Counted from the stretch's first letter, positions 8,569-16,946 are shown. The stretch is DNA of 64,000 nucleotides from Bacteroides stercorirosoris (GCF_900142015.1 NZ_FQZN01000002.1:62001-126000), one strand, 5' to 3'. The notes: a model not told the origin generated them from the sequence alone. Program-made: numbers and translations.

Positions 8569-9573
8569 ATGGGAGGACGAAGACATATCCTGCATGACGT
8601 GATACGGAAAAGTGAAACTGTGACACTTACCGTAGGCGATAAGTCAGCTTCCAAGACCGTTGTTCTGGAAGAACCGATTGATATCTATCTGGAGATAGAC
8701 GACCATCCTTATAATAGCAGCGTACAGGATTGCAGCAAGCACATCGAGAGTTTGCGCAACTCTGTTGTGGCGTGCAATGCGGCCGAGGTTGCCCATAAGA
8801 TAGCCAGCACGCAGCAGATTGGCAAACGTATATCTAAAGGTTTTCTGGGATATATAACCGCCAGCCTGGATATACAGAACATGGAGGAATGTTCCAATGT
8901 AGAAGCCGTATATAGCGAGTTGCAGTCTCAGTCCGAAGAGCTGGCCAACCGTAAATCGGTGATGGAAGATGATTATGACATCCTGACCACCCGCTATTCC
9001 GGTGTCTTTGAGAATCTGGACCGTGAATTGCTGCAACGCATCCACATGCTGATGGAACCTTGCTTCCGTTTTGTAGAAAGCAGCAGTAAGGAACAGCTGC
9101 GCAACACGGACTCTTCTCTTTCGGCAATGGCATTGGTGGGGCATAAAGAGCAGTTGGATGTACAGGCACATATTTCTGCTATCACAGTGAAGCAGCGGGC
9201 TGCCGGATTGATAGAGAGTGCCAAGCAATACTTGCTCGGACAAAAGCAACTGGCCAGTCATATAGAACATGTGCTGATTGGCGGATGCAGAAATGCCCGT
9301 TGGATGTTGCCGGTTGTTGTTGTTGAGAAAACCGGTGTCGGTGGCGGAAAAGAAACTGAGATCGTGATGAATGAGCAAACCGCACGTATGGGAGTCAATG
9401 ACTGGAAAGTACGTCAGAATGTTCAGCAAGCATCCATACCTGCCATGACGCAAGAGGATAAGCAGCGCATCGGAAAACATCTGGAGAGAGAGATTCAAAG
9501 ATTAGGTTCTTCGGAACACGACAAGCGGGTAGCCGGGATGATGAGGAAACTTGCCGGAGATTTTTTATCGTGA
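8569..9573 (+). CDS. Unrecognised helical protein, paralogue 2 of the tandem pair
   Basis: 334 aa, with about 25 extra N-terminal residues relative to its neighbour (TVTLTVGDKSASKTVVLEEP, likely beta-strand). It then has the same helical core, centred on MEDDYDILTTRYSGVF and ending with a helical EREIQRL region. It has no membrane segment or known motif. Conservation of order and the 2-nt spacing suggest the two paralogues form a hetero-oligomer. That is inference. Confidence 0.85.
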   Translation: MGGRRHILHDVIRKSETVTLTVGDKSASKTVVLEEPIDIYLEIDDHPYNSSVQDCSKHIESLRNSVVACNAAEVAHKIASTQQIGKRISKGFLGYITASLDIQNMEECSNVEAVYSELQSQSEELANRKSVMEDDYDILTTRYSGVFENLDRELLQRIHMLMEPCFRFVESSSKEQLRNTDSSLSAMALVGHKEQLDVQAHISAITVKQRAAGLIESAKQYLLGQKQLASHIEHVLIGGCRNARWMLPVVVVEKTGVGGGKETEIVMNEQTARMGVNDWKVRQNVQQASIPAMTQEDKQRIGKHLEREIQRLGSSEHDKRVAGMMRKLAGDFLS

Positions 9574-9612
9574 GATGCCGTTACTTGTGTTCTATAAAAT
9601 AGAAGTAAAGTT

Positions 9613-10584
9613 ATGAAAGAATTGAAAGTGATAAGTCTGGAGAATGGAGTGATATTAAGTGAAAACCTGGTAAAAGGTTCTATTCTCCCCCGCACATCCG
9701 CTGAGTTGGAGAGGGATGTGCTGATACAAAATGATACTATCGTAGAAGGGGCTGTATATGCCCGCAAGCTGGAAATACAAAATGGGGATGTGGAAATACG
9801 CGGTGCGGTGTTCACCAAACTGGAGTTCCATATCAGTAATAATGCGAAAGGGAACATTATCCTGCGTAAGACGGTGGCTACCTCGGACTCGTTGGTGTCG
9901 TATGCCCGTGATTGCCGTCTGATGTTCATGGCTGACATTAACGGAAAGACAGTCAAGTTGTGCAATACTTTTGTTGCCGGAAGCATATTTGCGGATGAGG
10001 TCATACTGGAAGACTGTATTGTGCTGGGCGGTGTTTTCGCTACGGCCAAACTGAATATGAAAGACTGTATTGTAGGGACTTTCAATGCAAAGCAGGTATC
10101 GGTGAGCGGAGATATAAAGCTACTGTTGCCCAGTGCTTTCAGTGGCGAAGAGATGCAGGTCATGAGCGAGACCCGTCTGTTCAATCTGAGTCTGGCGGAC
10201 TTGGGCGCCCTTTATGCAGGAACCCCCGAGATGGAGAGTACAGGTATCATAGAGATGAACACTTACTCCGACGAACAGGAATCCCAGCTTTTTGAAGGAG
10301 ATGAGAAAGTGTTGGTGCATTGTTATTCGGTAGTGGGAAAAGTGTTGGCTGCCGATTTGGTCAATGTGGATAAGCTGCGGAATCACTTCCTGATAGGGGC
10401 TACTGCATTGGGAAGCCAGTTGCTGAAAACCTATGACCTGGGAGTCGGTGCAAATGGGGAACTCTGTGAAATCATTCCGGAGAAAGTGGCTGATTTCTTC
10501 TTCAACTTGTTGCACGGAAAGATTCAGGTACGTGTTTTGGACGGTTCCTTCTCCATTCAGGAGATTGCCCAACGCTTGGCGTAG
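9613..10584 (+). CDS. Bactofilin-like beta-helix protein
   Basis: 323 aa. Residues about 25-165 contain regular short beta-strand repeats (VLIQNDTIVEGAVYARKLEI, then VEIRGAVF, GNIILRKTVA, FVAGSIFADEVILEDCIVLG). This resembles the bactofilin polymerising beta-helix domain (polymer-forming cytoskeletal family). The C-terminal 150 residues are a second, unrecognised domain, so the protein is longer than a typical bactofilin of 100-200 aa. There is no signal peptide. It is the last gene of the five-gene unit and is followed by a terminator. The bactofilin assignment is by repeat pattern only and needs a profile search. Confidence 0.8.
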   Translation: MKELKVISLENGVILSENLVKGSILPRTSAELERDVLIQNDTIVEGAVYARKLEIQNGDVEIRGAVFTKLEFHISNNAKGNIILRKTVATSDSLVSYARDCRLMFMADINGKTVKLCNTFVAGSIFADEVILEDCIVLGGVFATAKLNMKDCIVGTFNAKQVSVSGDIKLLLPSAFSGEEMQVMSETRLFNLSLADLGALYAGTPEMESTGIIEMNTYSDEQESQLFEGDEKVLVHCYSVVGKVLAADLVNVDKLRNHFLIGATALGSQLLKTYDLGVGANGELCEIIPEKVADFFFNLLHGKIQVRVLDGSFSIQEIAQRLA

Positions 10585-10601
10585 AGAAAGAAGAAAAATA
10601 G

Positions 10602-10633
10602 AAAAGCTGCCACACAATGGGCAGCTTTTTTAT
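10602..10633 (+). terminator. Terminator of the five-gene unit
   Basis: AAAAGCTGCC and GGCAGCTTTT form a 10-bp stem with an 8-nt loop, followed by T residues. It marks the end of the transcript, 18 nt after the bactofilin-like gene. Confidence 0.9.
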
Positions 10634-10672
10634 TTGCATCATAAAGGGGAGTCGTTGTTCTAATTCGACATC

Positions 10673-12409
10673 CTATTGATAAATTACTTGTATTTTCTCT
10701 GTATTCTTGGCATCTCCCCGGTCTGTCTTTTGTATCCAGCGTCCGGTGTTGTCATATTCATAATAAGCATTACTGTCTATCTGATTACCGAACTCATCAT
10801 ACAGGAAGATGAGTGAACCGCTGGTCTTTTCACTGTTGACAAGGGTCTTTTCAAACGTAATCTTAGTCAGGTAGCCGTAAGGGTCGTACTCGTACACGTC
10901 GGTTTGTTTGCTCACCTGGGTAGGAAGCGGGTCTTTCATCAGCGGGAAAGTTTCCTCCCGTTTCACTATCTGCCCGTTCTTGCCGTATTGGTTGACAACG
11001 GAGGATACCGGAACATTCTTCTCATAGTTTGTTTCTTCCGTCGGAAGATTGAGTTGCGGATGATATTTTCTCACGGTCAGTTTTCCGTTCTGGTGGAAAG
11101 TGGAATCGGTAAGCACTATGCCCAGCGTGCTGAAAGTGCGGAGGCGCTTATAAACCTCCTTCATGCCTCTTTGGTTCACCTGCACCTCTTCTACGCAATT
11201 GCCTTGCGGGTTGTAGAGGAAGTTGGTCTGCAGGGTGGTGGTTCCTTTATCTTCTATAACCTCCTTGATGCTTACCAGCCTTCCATTCTCGTCATACGTG
11301 TAGGTCTTTTGAGTATTCTTTCCATCTTTCATTTCGTTGGACTTCATCAGGAGTCCGCGGCTGTAGGACTGGATGACGGTGGGGTTGCTCCACACCAGTT
11401 GTTGCTCGAAAGGCACACGCAGCTTATTGGCTTTATCGCGGAATTCCTTGTATTTATGAGTCTGGAGATACTCTTTGATGAGCCCCAGTTTGCTTGGGGA
11501 ATTCACTTCCAGCTTCAAAGTCTCATAGTCGATACTGTCTTTTTTGTACTCCAATGTATTCGTATATTTCTTGTCGGACGGGCTCAGATAAGAAGCCTGT
11601 TCGTATTCCGCAATGGCTTGCTTGATGGAAGCGATGGCCTGCGCTTTGCAGATATTTCCGTAGAGATAATCGTCGTAGAGGGAGAGGGCTTGCGCCATGG
11701 ACTCCCGCTTGGAACGTCCGTCGAAGAATGTATTGAGACGGTCATGATCAAAGAATCTCTTAAAATTGCTGGCGGATGGTGATTTCTGTACGGTTTGGAA
11801 CAACAGACGATTGTATTCTATCATGGCTTCTGCTTTATACTTGCCATCTGCATACTCAGTCAGATATTTTTCGCATTTCGGAATGTTCTTGTTGCGCACG
11901 AAGTCTTTCCACAATTCCTCTTCATGCACATCATAGAGATGTTTGCTGACTTCATCGGATAATTCGTATCCGGATGCCTTGACGGCTTCTACCAATGTGC
12001 CGGAATAGACCAGCTTGTTGGGATATTCATCCAGAATGGCGCTGATGCTGCTCTCCATACGTTTGCGGATGGCGCCGGGATCTACGCCGGCTTCCTGGCA
12101 AATGGAAAGGAAACTGCCTTTGGCGGCATCCACATAAGCCTGGAAATAATCCTTGGCTACGGTTACTTCCTGCTGGTTCCATATCTGGTCGCACAGGTCG
12201 ATCAGCTTGACTTCCGCTTCAAAGGCGGTTGCGGTTTCTGTGTCTAATTTGTCACGGTTTTTTGTGAACTTGTCATTCTCGTTGTTTACCAGAAACTTCA
12301 AGAGTTTTTCTACTTTACTCTGCTTTTGCGCCATTGCAGGTGAGGCGCACAAGAATGCCAACAGGCACATAAAAGAAATATAAAGTCGCATATTTTTGAT
12401 TTGTTCCAT
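10673..12409 (-). CDS. Secreted protein with C-terminal YD/RHS-like repeats
   Basis: 578 aa with a signal peptide (LYISFMCLLAFLCASPAMA, cut before QKQ). The first 300 residues are helical and unrecognised. The C-terminal half carries repeated YDENGRLVSI, LYNPQGNCVEE, YGKNGQIVKREE, YEYDPYGYLTKI and YEYDNTGRWIQK units, the YD-type beta-repeat of RHS-like and MORN-like surface proteins. It is too short to be an RHS toxin, and no toxin domain follows the repeats. ATG 12409 is preceded by AGAGGA and by a -7 element at 12444-12451; ATG 12391 is an alternative. The gene is convergent with the five-gene unit and divergent from uvrD. Confidence 0.85.
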   Translation of the reverse strand: MEQIKNMRLYISFMCLLAFLCASPAMAQKQSKVEKLLKFLVNNENDKFTKNRDKLDTETATAFEAEVKLIDLCDQIWNQQEVTVAKDYFQAYVDAAKGSFLSICQEAGVDPGAIRKRMESSISAILDEYPNKLVYSGTLVEAVKASGYELSDEVSKHLYDVHEEELWKDFVRNKNIPKCEKYLTEYADGKYKAEAMIEYNRLLFQTVQKSPSASNFKRFFDHDRLNTFFDGRSKRESMAQALSLYDDYLYGNICKAQAIASIKQAIAEYEQASYLSPSDKKYTNTLEYKKDSIDYETLKLEVNSPSKLGLIKEYLQTHKYKEFRDKANKLRVPFEQQLVWSNPTVIQSYSRGLLMKSNEMKDGKNTQKTYTYDENGRLVSIKEVIEDKGTTTLQTNFLYNPQGNCVEEVQVNQRGMKEVYKRLRTFSTLGIVLTDSTFHQNGKLTVRKYHPQLNLPTEETNYEKNVPVSSVVNQYGKNGQIVKREETFPLMKDPLPTQVSKQTDVYEYDPYGYLTKITFEKTLVNSEKTSGSLIFLYDEFGNQIDSNAYYEYDNTGRWIQKTDRGDAKNTEKIQVIYQ

Positions 12410-12443
12410 AGTCCTCTGTGATTTTAGTTAGAATAACATTGTA

Positions 12444-12451
12444 CAAATATA
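12444..12451 (-). promoter_or_regulatory. -7 element for the YD-repeat gene
   Basis: The minus strand reads TATATTTG (TAnnTTTG), placing the transcript start about 30 nt upstream of ATG 12409. Confidence 0.55.
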
Positions 12452-12463
12452 AAAAGATTCTTT

Positions 12464-12471
12464 TAATTTTG
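12464..12471 (+). promoter_or_regulatory. -7 element abutting the uvrD start
   Basis: TAATTTTG ends only 5 nt before ATG 12477. If used, the mRNA would be leaderless or nearly so. Confidence 0.5.
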
Positions 12472-12476
12472 CATAC

Positions 12477-14852
12477 ATGAATACGAATTATATCGAAGAA
12501 TTGAATGAAGGACAGCGCGCTGCAGTGCTCTACAACGAGGGTCCGTCGCTGGTGATAGCCGGTGCGGGTTCCGGGAAGACACGGGTGCTGACCTATAAAA
12601 TAGCCTATTTGCTGGAAAATGATTATCAGCCCTGGAATATCCTGGCGCTGACTTTTACCAACAAGGCCGCCCGTGAGATGAAAGAGCGTATCGCCCGGCA
12701 GGTGGGAGAACAGCGGGCACGTCATTTGTGGATGGGTACATTCCATTCCATCTTCCTGCGCATCCTGCATGCGGAAGCGGCGAGCATCGGTTTTACCTCG
12801 CAGTTTACTATCTATGATACGGCGGACAGCAAGAGTCTGGTGCGCTCTATCATTAAGGAGATGGGGCTGGATGAGAAAGTGTATAAGCCGGGCAGTGTGC
12901 AGGCACGCATCTCCAATGCGAAAAACCACCTGGTGTCCCCTGCGGGATATGCTGCCAACAAGGAGGCTTATGAAGGGGATTGTGCCGCCAAGATGCCTGC
13001 TATCCGGGATATTTACCATCGTTATTGGGATCGTTGCAGGCAGGCGGATGCGATGGATTTTGACGATTTACTCTTTTATACCTTTATATTGTTCAGGGAT
13101 CACCCCGAAGTGCTGGCACGTTATCAGGAACAGTTCCGGTATATTCTGGTAGATGAGTATCAGGATACCAACTATGCCCAGCACAGTATTGTGTTGCAGT
13201 TGGCAAAGGAGCATCAGCACGTGTGTGTGGTAGGGGATGATGCGCAGAGTATCTATTCTTTCCGGGGGGCGGATATTGACAATATATTGTATTTTACAAA
13301 AGTGTACCCCAATACGAAAGTATTCAAGCTGGAGCAGAACTATCGGTCTACGCAAACCATTGTCTGCGCTGCCAACAGTTTGATTGAAAAGAATGAGAGA
13401 CAGATACGTAAGGAGGTCTTCTCTGAAAAGGAGAAAGGGGAAGCCATCGGTGTGTTTCAGGCATACAGTGATGTGGAAGAAGGAGATATTGTAGTCAATA
13501 AGATTGCTGAGTTGCGTCGTTCGGAGCATTACGCCTATTCGGATTTCGCCATACTTTATCGTACCAATGCGCAAAGCCGTGTGTTTGAGGAAGCTATGCG
13601 TAAGCGGGGTATGCCTTATCGCATTTATGGCGGTTTGTCTTTTTATCAGCGCAAAGAAATAAAGGATGTGATAGCTTACTTCCGTCTGGTGGTAAATCCT
13701 AATGATGAGGAAGCGTTCAAGCGTATTATCAATTATCCGGCACGTGGCATCGGTGATACGACAGTAGGCAAAATTATCACCGCTGCTACGGAAAATAATA
13801 TCAGTCTTTGGGCTGTGCTCTGTGAGCCGCTGACGTATGGATTGAATTTAAATAAAGGCACGCACTCTAAACTGCAGGGCTTCCGTGACCTGATCGGTGG
13901 ATTTATAGAAGGGGTAATGGAGAAGAATGCCTATGAGATTGGTACGGAGATTATCCGTCAATCCGGCATTATTAATGATGTCTGCCAGGACAATTCGCCA
14001 GAGAACCTGAGCCGTAAAGAGAATATTGAGGAATTAGTGAATGGCATGAGCGATTTCTGTGCTTTGCGCTTGGAAGAGGGTAATCCTAATATTTCACTGA
14101 CAGACTTTTTATCGGAAGTATCATTGCTGACTGACCAGGATTCGGACAATGAGGATGATGAGAAAATAACGCTTATGACCGTCCATTCTGCCAAAGGACT
14201 GGAATTTAGAAATGTATTTGTGGTGGGAATGGAAGAAAATCTTTTCCCCAGCGGTATGGTGGGAGATTCTCCTCGTGCGTTGGAGGAGGAGAGGCGTTTG
14301 TTCTATGTGGCCATTACGCGTGCAGAGGAGCATTGTTTCCTTTCGTATGCCCGCACCCGTTTCCGCTATGGAAAAATGGAATTCGGCAGTCCCAGCCGTT
14401 TTCTGAAAGACATTGATATCCGCTTCCTGCGCTTGCCCCAGGATGCGGGGCTGGGCAGTAAGATTGATGAAGAGGCGGTACATTTCCGTAGGGAAAATAG
14501 TAGCGGGTTCTCTCGTTCGCCTCATGCCCGCGAGTCATTGTATAATGCTGGGAAGGAAGCGTCGTATAACGCTGGAAAGGAAACTCCCCAGCGTCCCAAG
14601 CAACAGATTATTGCTCCGAGCGTGCCGCGCAATCTGAAACGGGTGACTCCGTCCGTGTCACCTGCCGCGCCGTCTTCCGCTTCGGCAATGGCTGTGCAGC
14701 CGGGACAGCTTATCGAGCACGAACGTTTTGGACTGGGAGAAGTGATGAAGGTAGAAGGCAATGGCGATAATGCCAAAGCGACTATTCATTTCAAGAATGC
14801 GGGCGACAAGCAACTTTTATTGCGCTTTGCCCGTTTTAAGATTATCGGTTAA
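12477..14852 (+). CDS. uvrD: ATP-dependent 3'-5' DNA helicase UvrD/PcrA
   Basis: 791 aa, the usual size for bacterial UvrD/PcrA. Superfamily 1A motifs appear in order: Q motif LNEGQRAAV, motif I AGAGSGKT, motif Ia ALTFTNKAAREM, motif II VDEYQDTN, motif III GDDAQSIYSFRGA, motif IV LEQNYRST, motif V TVHSAKGLEF and motif VI VAITRAEE. The C-terminus ends with the Tudor-like RNA-polymerase-interaction module (GQLIEHERFGLGEVMKVEG). It unwinds DNA in nucleotide-excision and mismatch repair and removes stalled transcription complexes. nspC follows 17 nt downstream. Confidence 0.97.
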   Translation: MNTNYIEELNEGQRAAVLYNEGPSLVIAGAGSGKTRVLTYKIAYLLENDYQPWNILALTFTNKAAREMKERIARQVGEQRARHLWMGTFHSIFLRILHAEAASIGFTSQFTIYDTADSKSLVRSIIKEMGLDEKVYKPGSVQARISNAKNHLVSPAGYAANKEAYEGDCAAKMPAIRDIYHRYWDRCRQADAMDFDDLLFYTFILFRDHPEVLARYQEQFRYILVDEYQDTNYAQHSIVLQLAKEHQHVCVVGDDAQSIYSFRGADIDNILYFTKVYPNTKVFKLEQNYRSTQTIVCAANSLIEKNERQIRKEVFSEKEKGEAIGVFQAYSDVEEGDIVVNKIAELRRSEHYAYSDFAILYRTNAQSRVFEEAMRKRGMPYRIYGGLSFYQRKEIKDVIAYFRLVVNPNDEEAFKRIINYPARGIGDTTVGKIITAATENNISLWAVLCEPLTYGLNLNKGTHSKLQGFRDLIGGFIEGVMEKNAYEIGTEIIRQSGIINDVCQDNSPENLSRKENIEELVNGMSDFCALRLEEGNPNISLTDFLSEVSLLTDQDSDNEDDEKITLMTVHSAKGLEFRNVFVVGMEENLFPSGMVGDSPRALEEERRLFYVAITRAEEHCFLSYARTRFRYGKMEFGSPSRFLKDIDIRFLRLPQDAGLGSKIDEEAVHFRRENSSGFSRSPHARESLYNAGKEASYNAGKETPQRPKQQIIAPSVPRNLKRVTPSVSPAAPSSASAMAVQPGQLIEHERFGLGEVMKVEGNGDNAKATIHFKNAGDKQLLLRFARFKIIG

Positions 14853-14869
14853 ATGAAAAAATACTATTT

Positions 14870-16012
14870 ATGATAGATTTCAATTGTTTCCCCTCTCCGT
14901 GCTACATCATGGAGGAAGAATTGCTGAGAAAGAACCTCGCCCTTATAAAAAGCGTTGCCGACCGTGCCGGAGTAGAAATTATCCTGGCATTCAAGTCGTT
15001 TGCCATGTGGCGTTCGTTTCCCATATTCAGGGAGTATATAGAGCACTCTACGGCAAGTTCCGTTTACGAGGCGCGCCTGGCTCTGGAAGAATTCGGTAGC
15101 AAGGCACATACATACTCTCCGGCCTATACGGAAGCTGATTTTCCTGAAATCATGCGTTGTAGCAGCCATATCACTTTTAACTCACTGTCTCAGTTCTGCC
15201 GCTTCTATCCTGCGGTGCTGAGAGAGGGGAGCGGTATCTCCTGTGGCATCCGCATCAATCCTGAATATTCAGAAGTAGAGACTGAACTTTATAATCCCTG
15301 CGCTCCCGGCACCCGTTTCGGCATAACGGCGGATTTATTGACCGAAACCCTTCCGAAAGGTATTGACGGCTTTCATTGCCATTGCCATTGCGAGTCCTCT
15401 TCCTATGAACTGGAACGGACGCTGCAACGCCTGGAAGAAAAATTCTCCCGCTGGTTTCCGCAAATCAAATGGCTGAACCTGGGCGGCGGCCATCTGATGA
15501 CACGCAAAGACTATGACGTGGAGCATCTTATTCAACTGCTGCAAGACCTACGTGCCCGTCACCCGCACTTGCGCATTATCCTGGAACCCGGCTCGGCTTT
15601 CACCTGGCAGACCGGTGTGCTGACTTCCCAAGTAGTGGATATTGTGGAAAGCCGTGGCATCCGTACCGCCATTCTTAATGTGAGTTTTACCTGTCATATG
15701 CCCGACTGTCTTGAAATGCCTTACCAGCCTGCCGTGCGTGGTGCTGAAATGGGAAATAATGGTGGCTGTCATGTCTATCGCCTGGGCGGTAATTCGTGTC
15801 TGAGCGGCGATTATATGGGCGACTGGAGTTTCGATCATGAGCTGCAGATCGGCGAACGGATTGTCTTCGAAGATATGATTCACTACACGATGGTAAAAAC
15901 GAATATGTTCAATGGAATCCACCATCCTGCCATCGCAATGTGGACAAAAGAAGGGAAAGCGGAAATATTCAGGCAATTTTTTTATGAAGATTATCGGGAT
16001 AGAATGAGCTGA
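14870..16012 (+). CDS. nspC: Carboxynorspermidine/carboxyspermidine decarboxylase
   Basis: 380 aa PLP-dependent alanine-racemase-fold decarboxylase. The PLP lysine is in ILAFKSFAMW (Lys42). Other landmarks are GIRINPEYSEVE, FHCHCHCESS, LNLGGGH, ILEPGSAFTW and the active-site Cys in HMPDCLEMPYQP. It catalyses the last step of the carboxyspermidine route that gut Bacteroides use for spermidine. The partner carboxyspermidine dehydrogenase is not in the window. It probably shares the uvrD transcript (17-nt gap). Confidence 0.95.
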   Translation: MIDFNCFPSPCYIMEEELLRKNLALIKSVADRAGVEIILAFKSFAMWRSFPIFREYIEHSTASSVYEARLALEEFGSKAHTYSPAYTEADFPEIMRCSSHITFNSLSQFCRFYPAVLREGSGISCGIRINPEYSEVETELYNPCAPGTRFGITADLLTETLPKGIDGFHCHCHCESSSYELERTLQRLEEKFSRWFPQIKWLNLGGGHLMTRKDYDVEHLIQLLQDLRARHPHLRIILEPGSAFTWQTGVLTSQVVDIVESRGIRTAILNVSFTCHMPDCLEMPYQPAVRGAEMGNNGGCHVYRLGGNSCLSGDYMGDWSFDHELQIGERIVFEDMIHYTMVKTNMFNGIHHPAIAMWTKEGKAEIFRQFFYEDYRDRMS

Positions 16013-16081
16013 TAATCAAAAAACTGCCGTGTATACAGGGATAGATGTGTACTTTTCTTCGCGAAAAAAATAGCCGGAATG

Positions 16082-16112
16082 TTTGCAGGTTTAGAGAAAA
16101 TATCTACCTTTG
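16082..16112 (+). promoter_or_regulatory. Canonical Bacteroides promoter of the tRNA array
   Basis: TTTG at 16082-16085, a 19-nt spacer and TACCTTTG at 16105-16112 match TTTG-N19-21-TAnnTTTG. The predicted start is a few nt before the first tRNA at 16124. Confidence 0.85.
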
Positions 16113-16123
16113 CAACCGCAAAC

Positions 16124-16196
16124 GCGGAAATAGCTCAGTTGGTAGAGCATAACCTTGCCAAGGTTAGGGTCGCGAGTTCGAGTCTCGTTTTCCGCT
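16124..16196 (+). tRNA. tRNA-Gly (GCC), copy 1
   Basis: 73 nt. The acceptor stem GCGGAAA pairs with TTTCCGC, with D arm AGCTCAGTTGGTAGAGC. The anticodon loop TTGCCAA reads GCC, and the T arm contains GTTCGAGTC. No CCA is encoded. Confidence 0.97.
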
Positions 16197-16222
16197 CAAG
16201 CACATAGTTGCAATTACCTAAT

Positions 16223-16304
16223 GCCCAGGTGGCGGAATTGGTAGACGCGCACGTTTCAGGTGCGTGTGTCGAGAGGCATGCAGGTTCGAGTCCTGTTCTG
16301 GGCA
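16223..16304 (+). tRNA. tRNA-Leu (CAG), copy 1
   Basis: 82 nt with the long variable arm of class II tRNAs. The acceptor GCCCAGG pairs with TTCTGGGC, and the anticodon loop TTCAGGT is flanked by CACGT/GCGTG. No CCA is encoded. Confidence 0.96.
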
Positions 16305-16347
16305 CATAGGTGAGGCAATTAGTTCTTTGAAAATATGAATGTAGTAT

Positions 16348-16431
16348 GGAGAGGTGGCGGAATTGGTAGACGCGCTACTTTGAGGTGGTAGTGACAGGAA
16401 TGTTGTGGGAGTTCGAGTCTCCTCCTCTTCA
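16348..16431 (+). tRNA. tRNA-Leu (GAG)
   Basis: 84-nt class II tRNA. The acceptor GGAGAGG pairs with CCTCTTC, and the anticodon loop TTGAGGT is closed by CTACT/GGTAG. It is the only copy in the array. Confidence 0.95.
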
Positions 16432-16450
16432 CGCTAAGTCATTTTGTAAT

Positions 16451-16523
16451 GCGGAAATAGCTCAGTTGGTAGAGCATAACCTTGCCAAGGTTAGGGTCGC
16501 GAGTTCGAGTCTCGTTTTCCGCT
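16451..16523 (+). tRNA. tRNA-Gly (GCC), copy 2
   Basis: Identical to the copy at 16124-16196. Confidence 0.97.
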
Positions 16524-16549
16524 CAAGCACATAGTTGCAATTACCTAAT

Positions 16550-16631
16550 GCCCAGGTGGCGGAATTGGTAGACGCGCACGTTTCAGGTGCGTGTGTCGAG
16601 AGGCATGCAGGTTCGAGTCCTGTTCTGGGCA
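16550..16631 (+). tRNA. tRNA-Leu (CAG), copy 2
   Basis: Identical to the copy at 16223-16304, with an identical 26-nt spacer to the preceding tRNA-Gly. Confidence 0.96.
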
Positions 16632-16662
16632 CTTCTTCTTTGTGAAAAGAGGGTCATCAAAT

Positions 16663-16735
16663 GCGGAAATAGCTCAGTTGGTAGAGCATAACCTTGCCAA
16701 GGTTAGGGTCGCGAGTTCGAGTCTCGTTTTCCGCT
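16663..16735 (+). tRNA. tRNA-Gly (GCC), copy 3
   Basis: Identical in sequence to the other two Gly copies. It is the last gene of the array. Confidence 0.97.
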
Positions 16736-16795
16736 CCATTCTCATAACAACTTAAGAAATTAATAATTAGGGATATTCCTAAGATAATAAAATTT

Positions 16796-16833
16796 AAGGC
16801 AACTAATTCATTGCGAGTTAGTTGCCTTTTTTG
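16796..16833 (+). terminator. Terminator of the tRNA array
   Basis: AAGGCAACTAA and TTAGTTGCCTT form an 11-bp stem followed by a T run. Confidence 0.9.
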
Positions 16834-16880
16834 TATCTTTAAGCATTCCCCCCAAAAAACGGTTTGACGGCCAAAACGGG

Positions 16881-16931
16881 GTCAGTCCGAAAACCGGGTC
16901 AGTCCGAAAACCGGGTCAGTCCGAAAACCCT
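16881..16931. repeat. Three tandem copies of a 17-bp unit
   Basis: GTCAGTCCGAAAACCGG starts at 16881, 16898 and 16915. The last copy is imperfect at its 3' end. A related CCAAAACGGG lies just before. The block lies between the tRNA terminator and the 3' end of the transposase remnant, so it may belong to the end of the dead element. Confidence 0.85.
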
Positions 16932-16946
16932 GTGGGTATGTTAAAT

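Larger units (their letters stand above)
16124..16631 (+). repeat. Direct duplication of a Gly-spacer-Leu tRNA unit
   Basis: The 181-nt block 16124-16304 recurs exactly at 16451-16631, including the non-coding spacer between the two tRNAs. The two copies are 327 nt apart and flank the single tRNA-Leu(GAG). Identity of the spacer points to a recent segmental duplication or ongoing gene conversion. Confidence 0.95.

Noticed and set aside
8644..9498. 284-codon frame antisense to paralogue 2
   Set aside because: Paralogue 2 aligns with its neighbour at protein level, so the plus strand is the coding one.
10904..11782. 292-codon frame antisense to the YD-repeat gene
   Set aside because: The minus-strand gene has a signal peptide, repeats and a promoter; the antisense frame has none of these.
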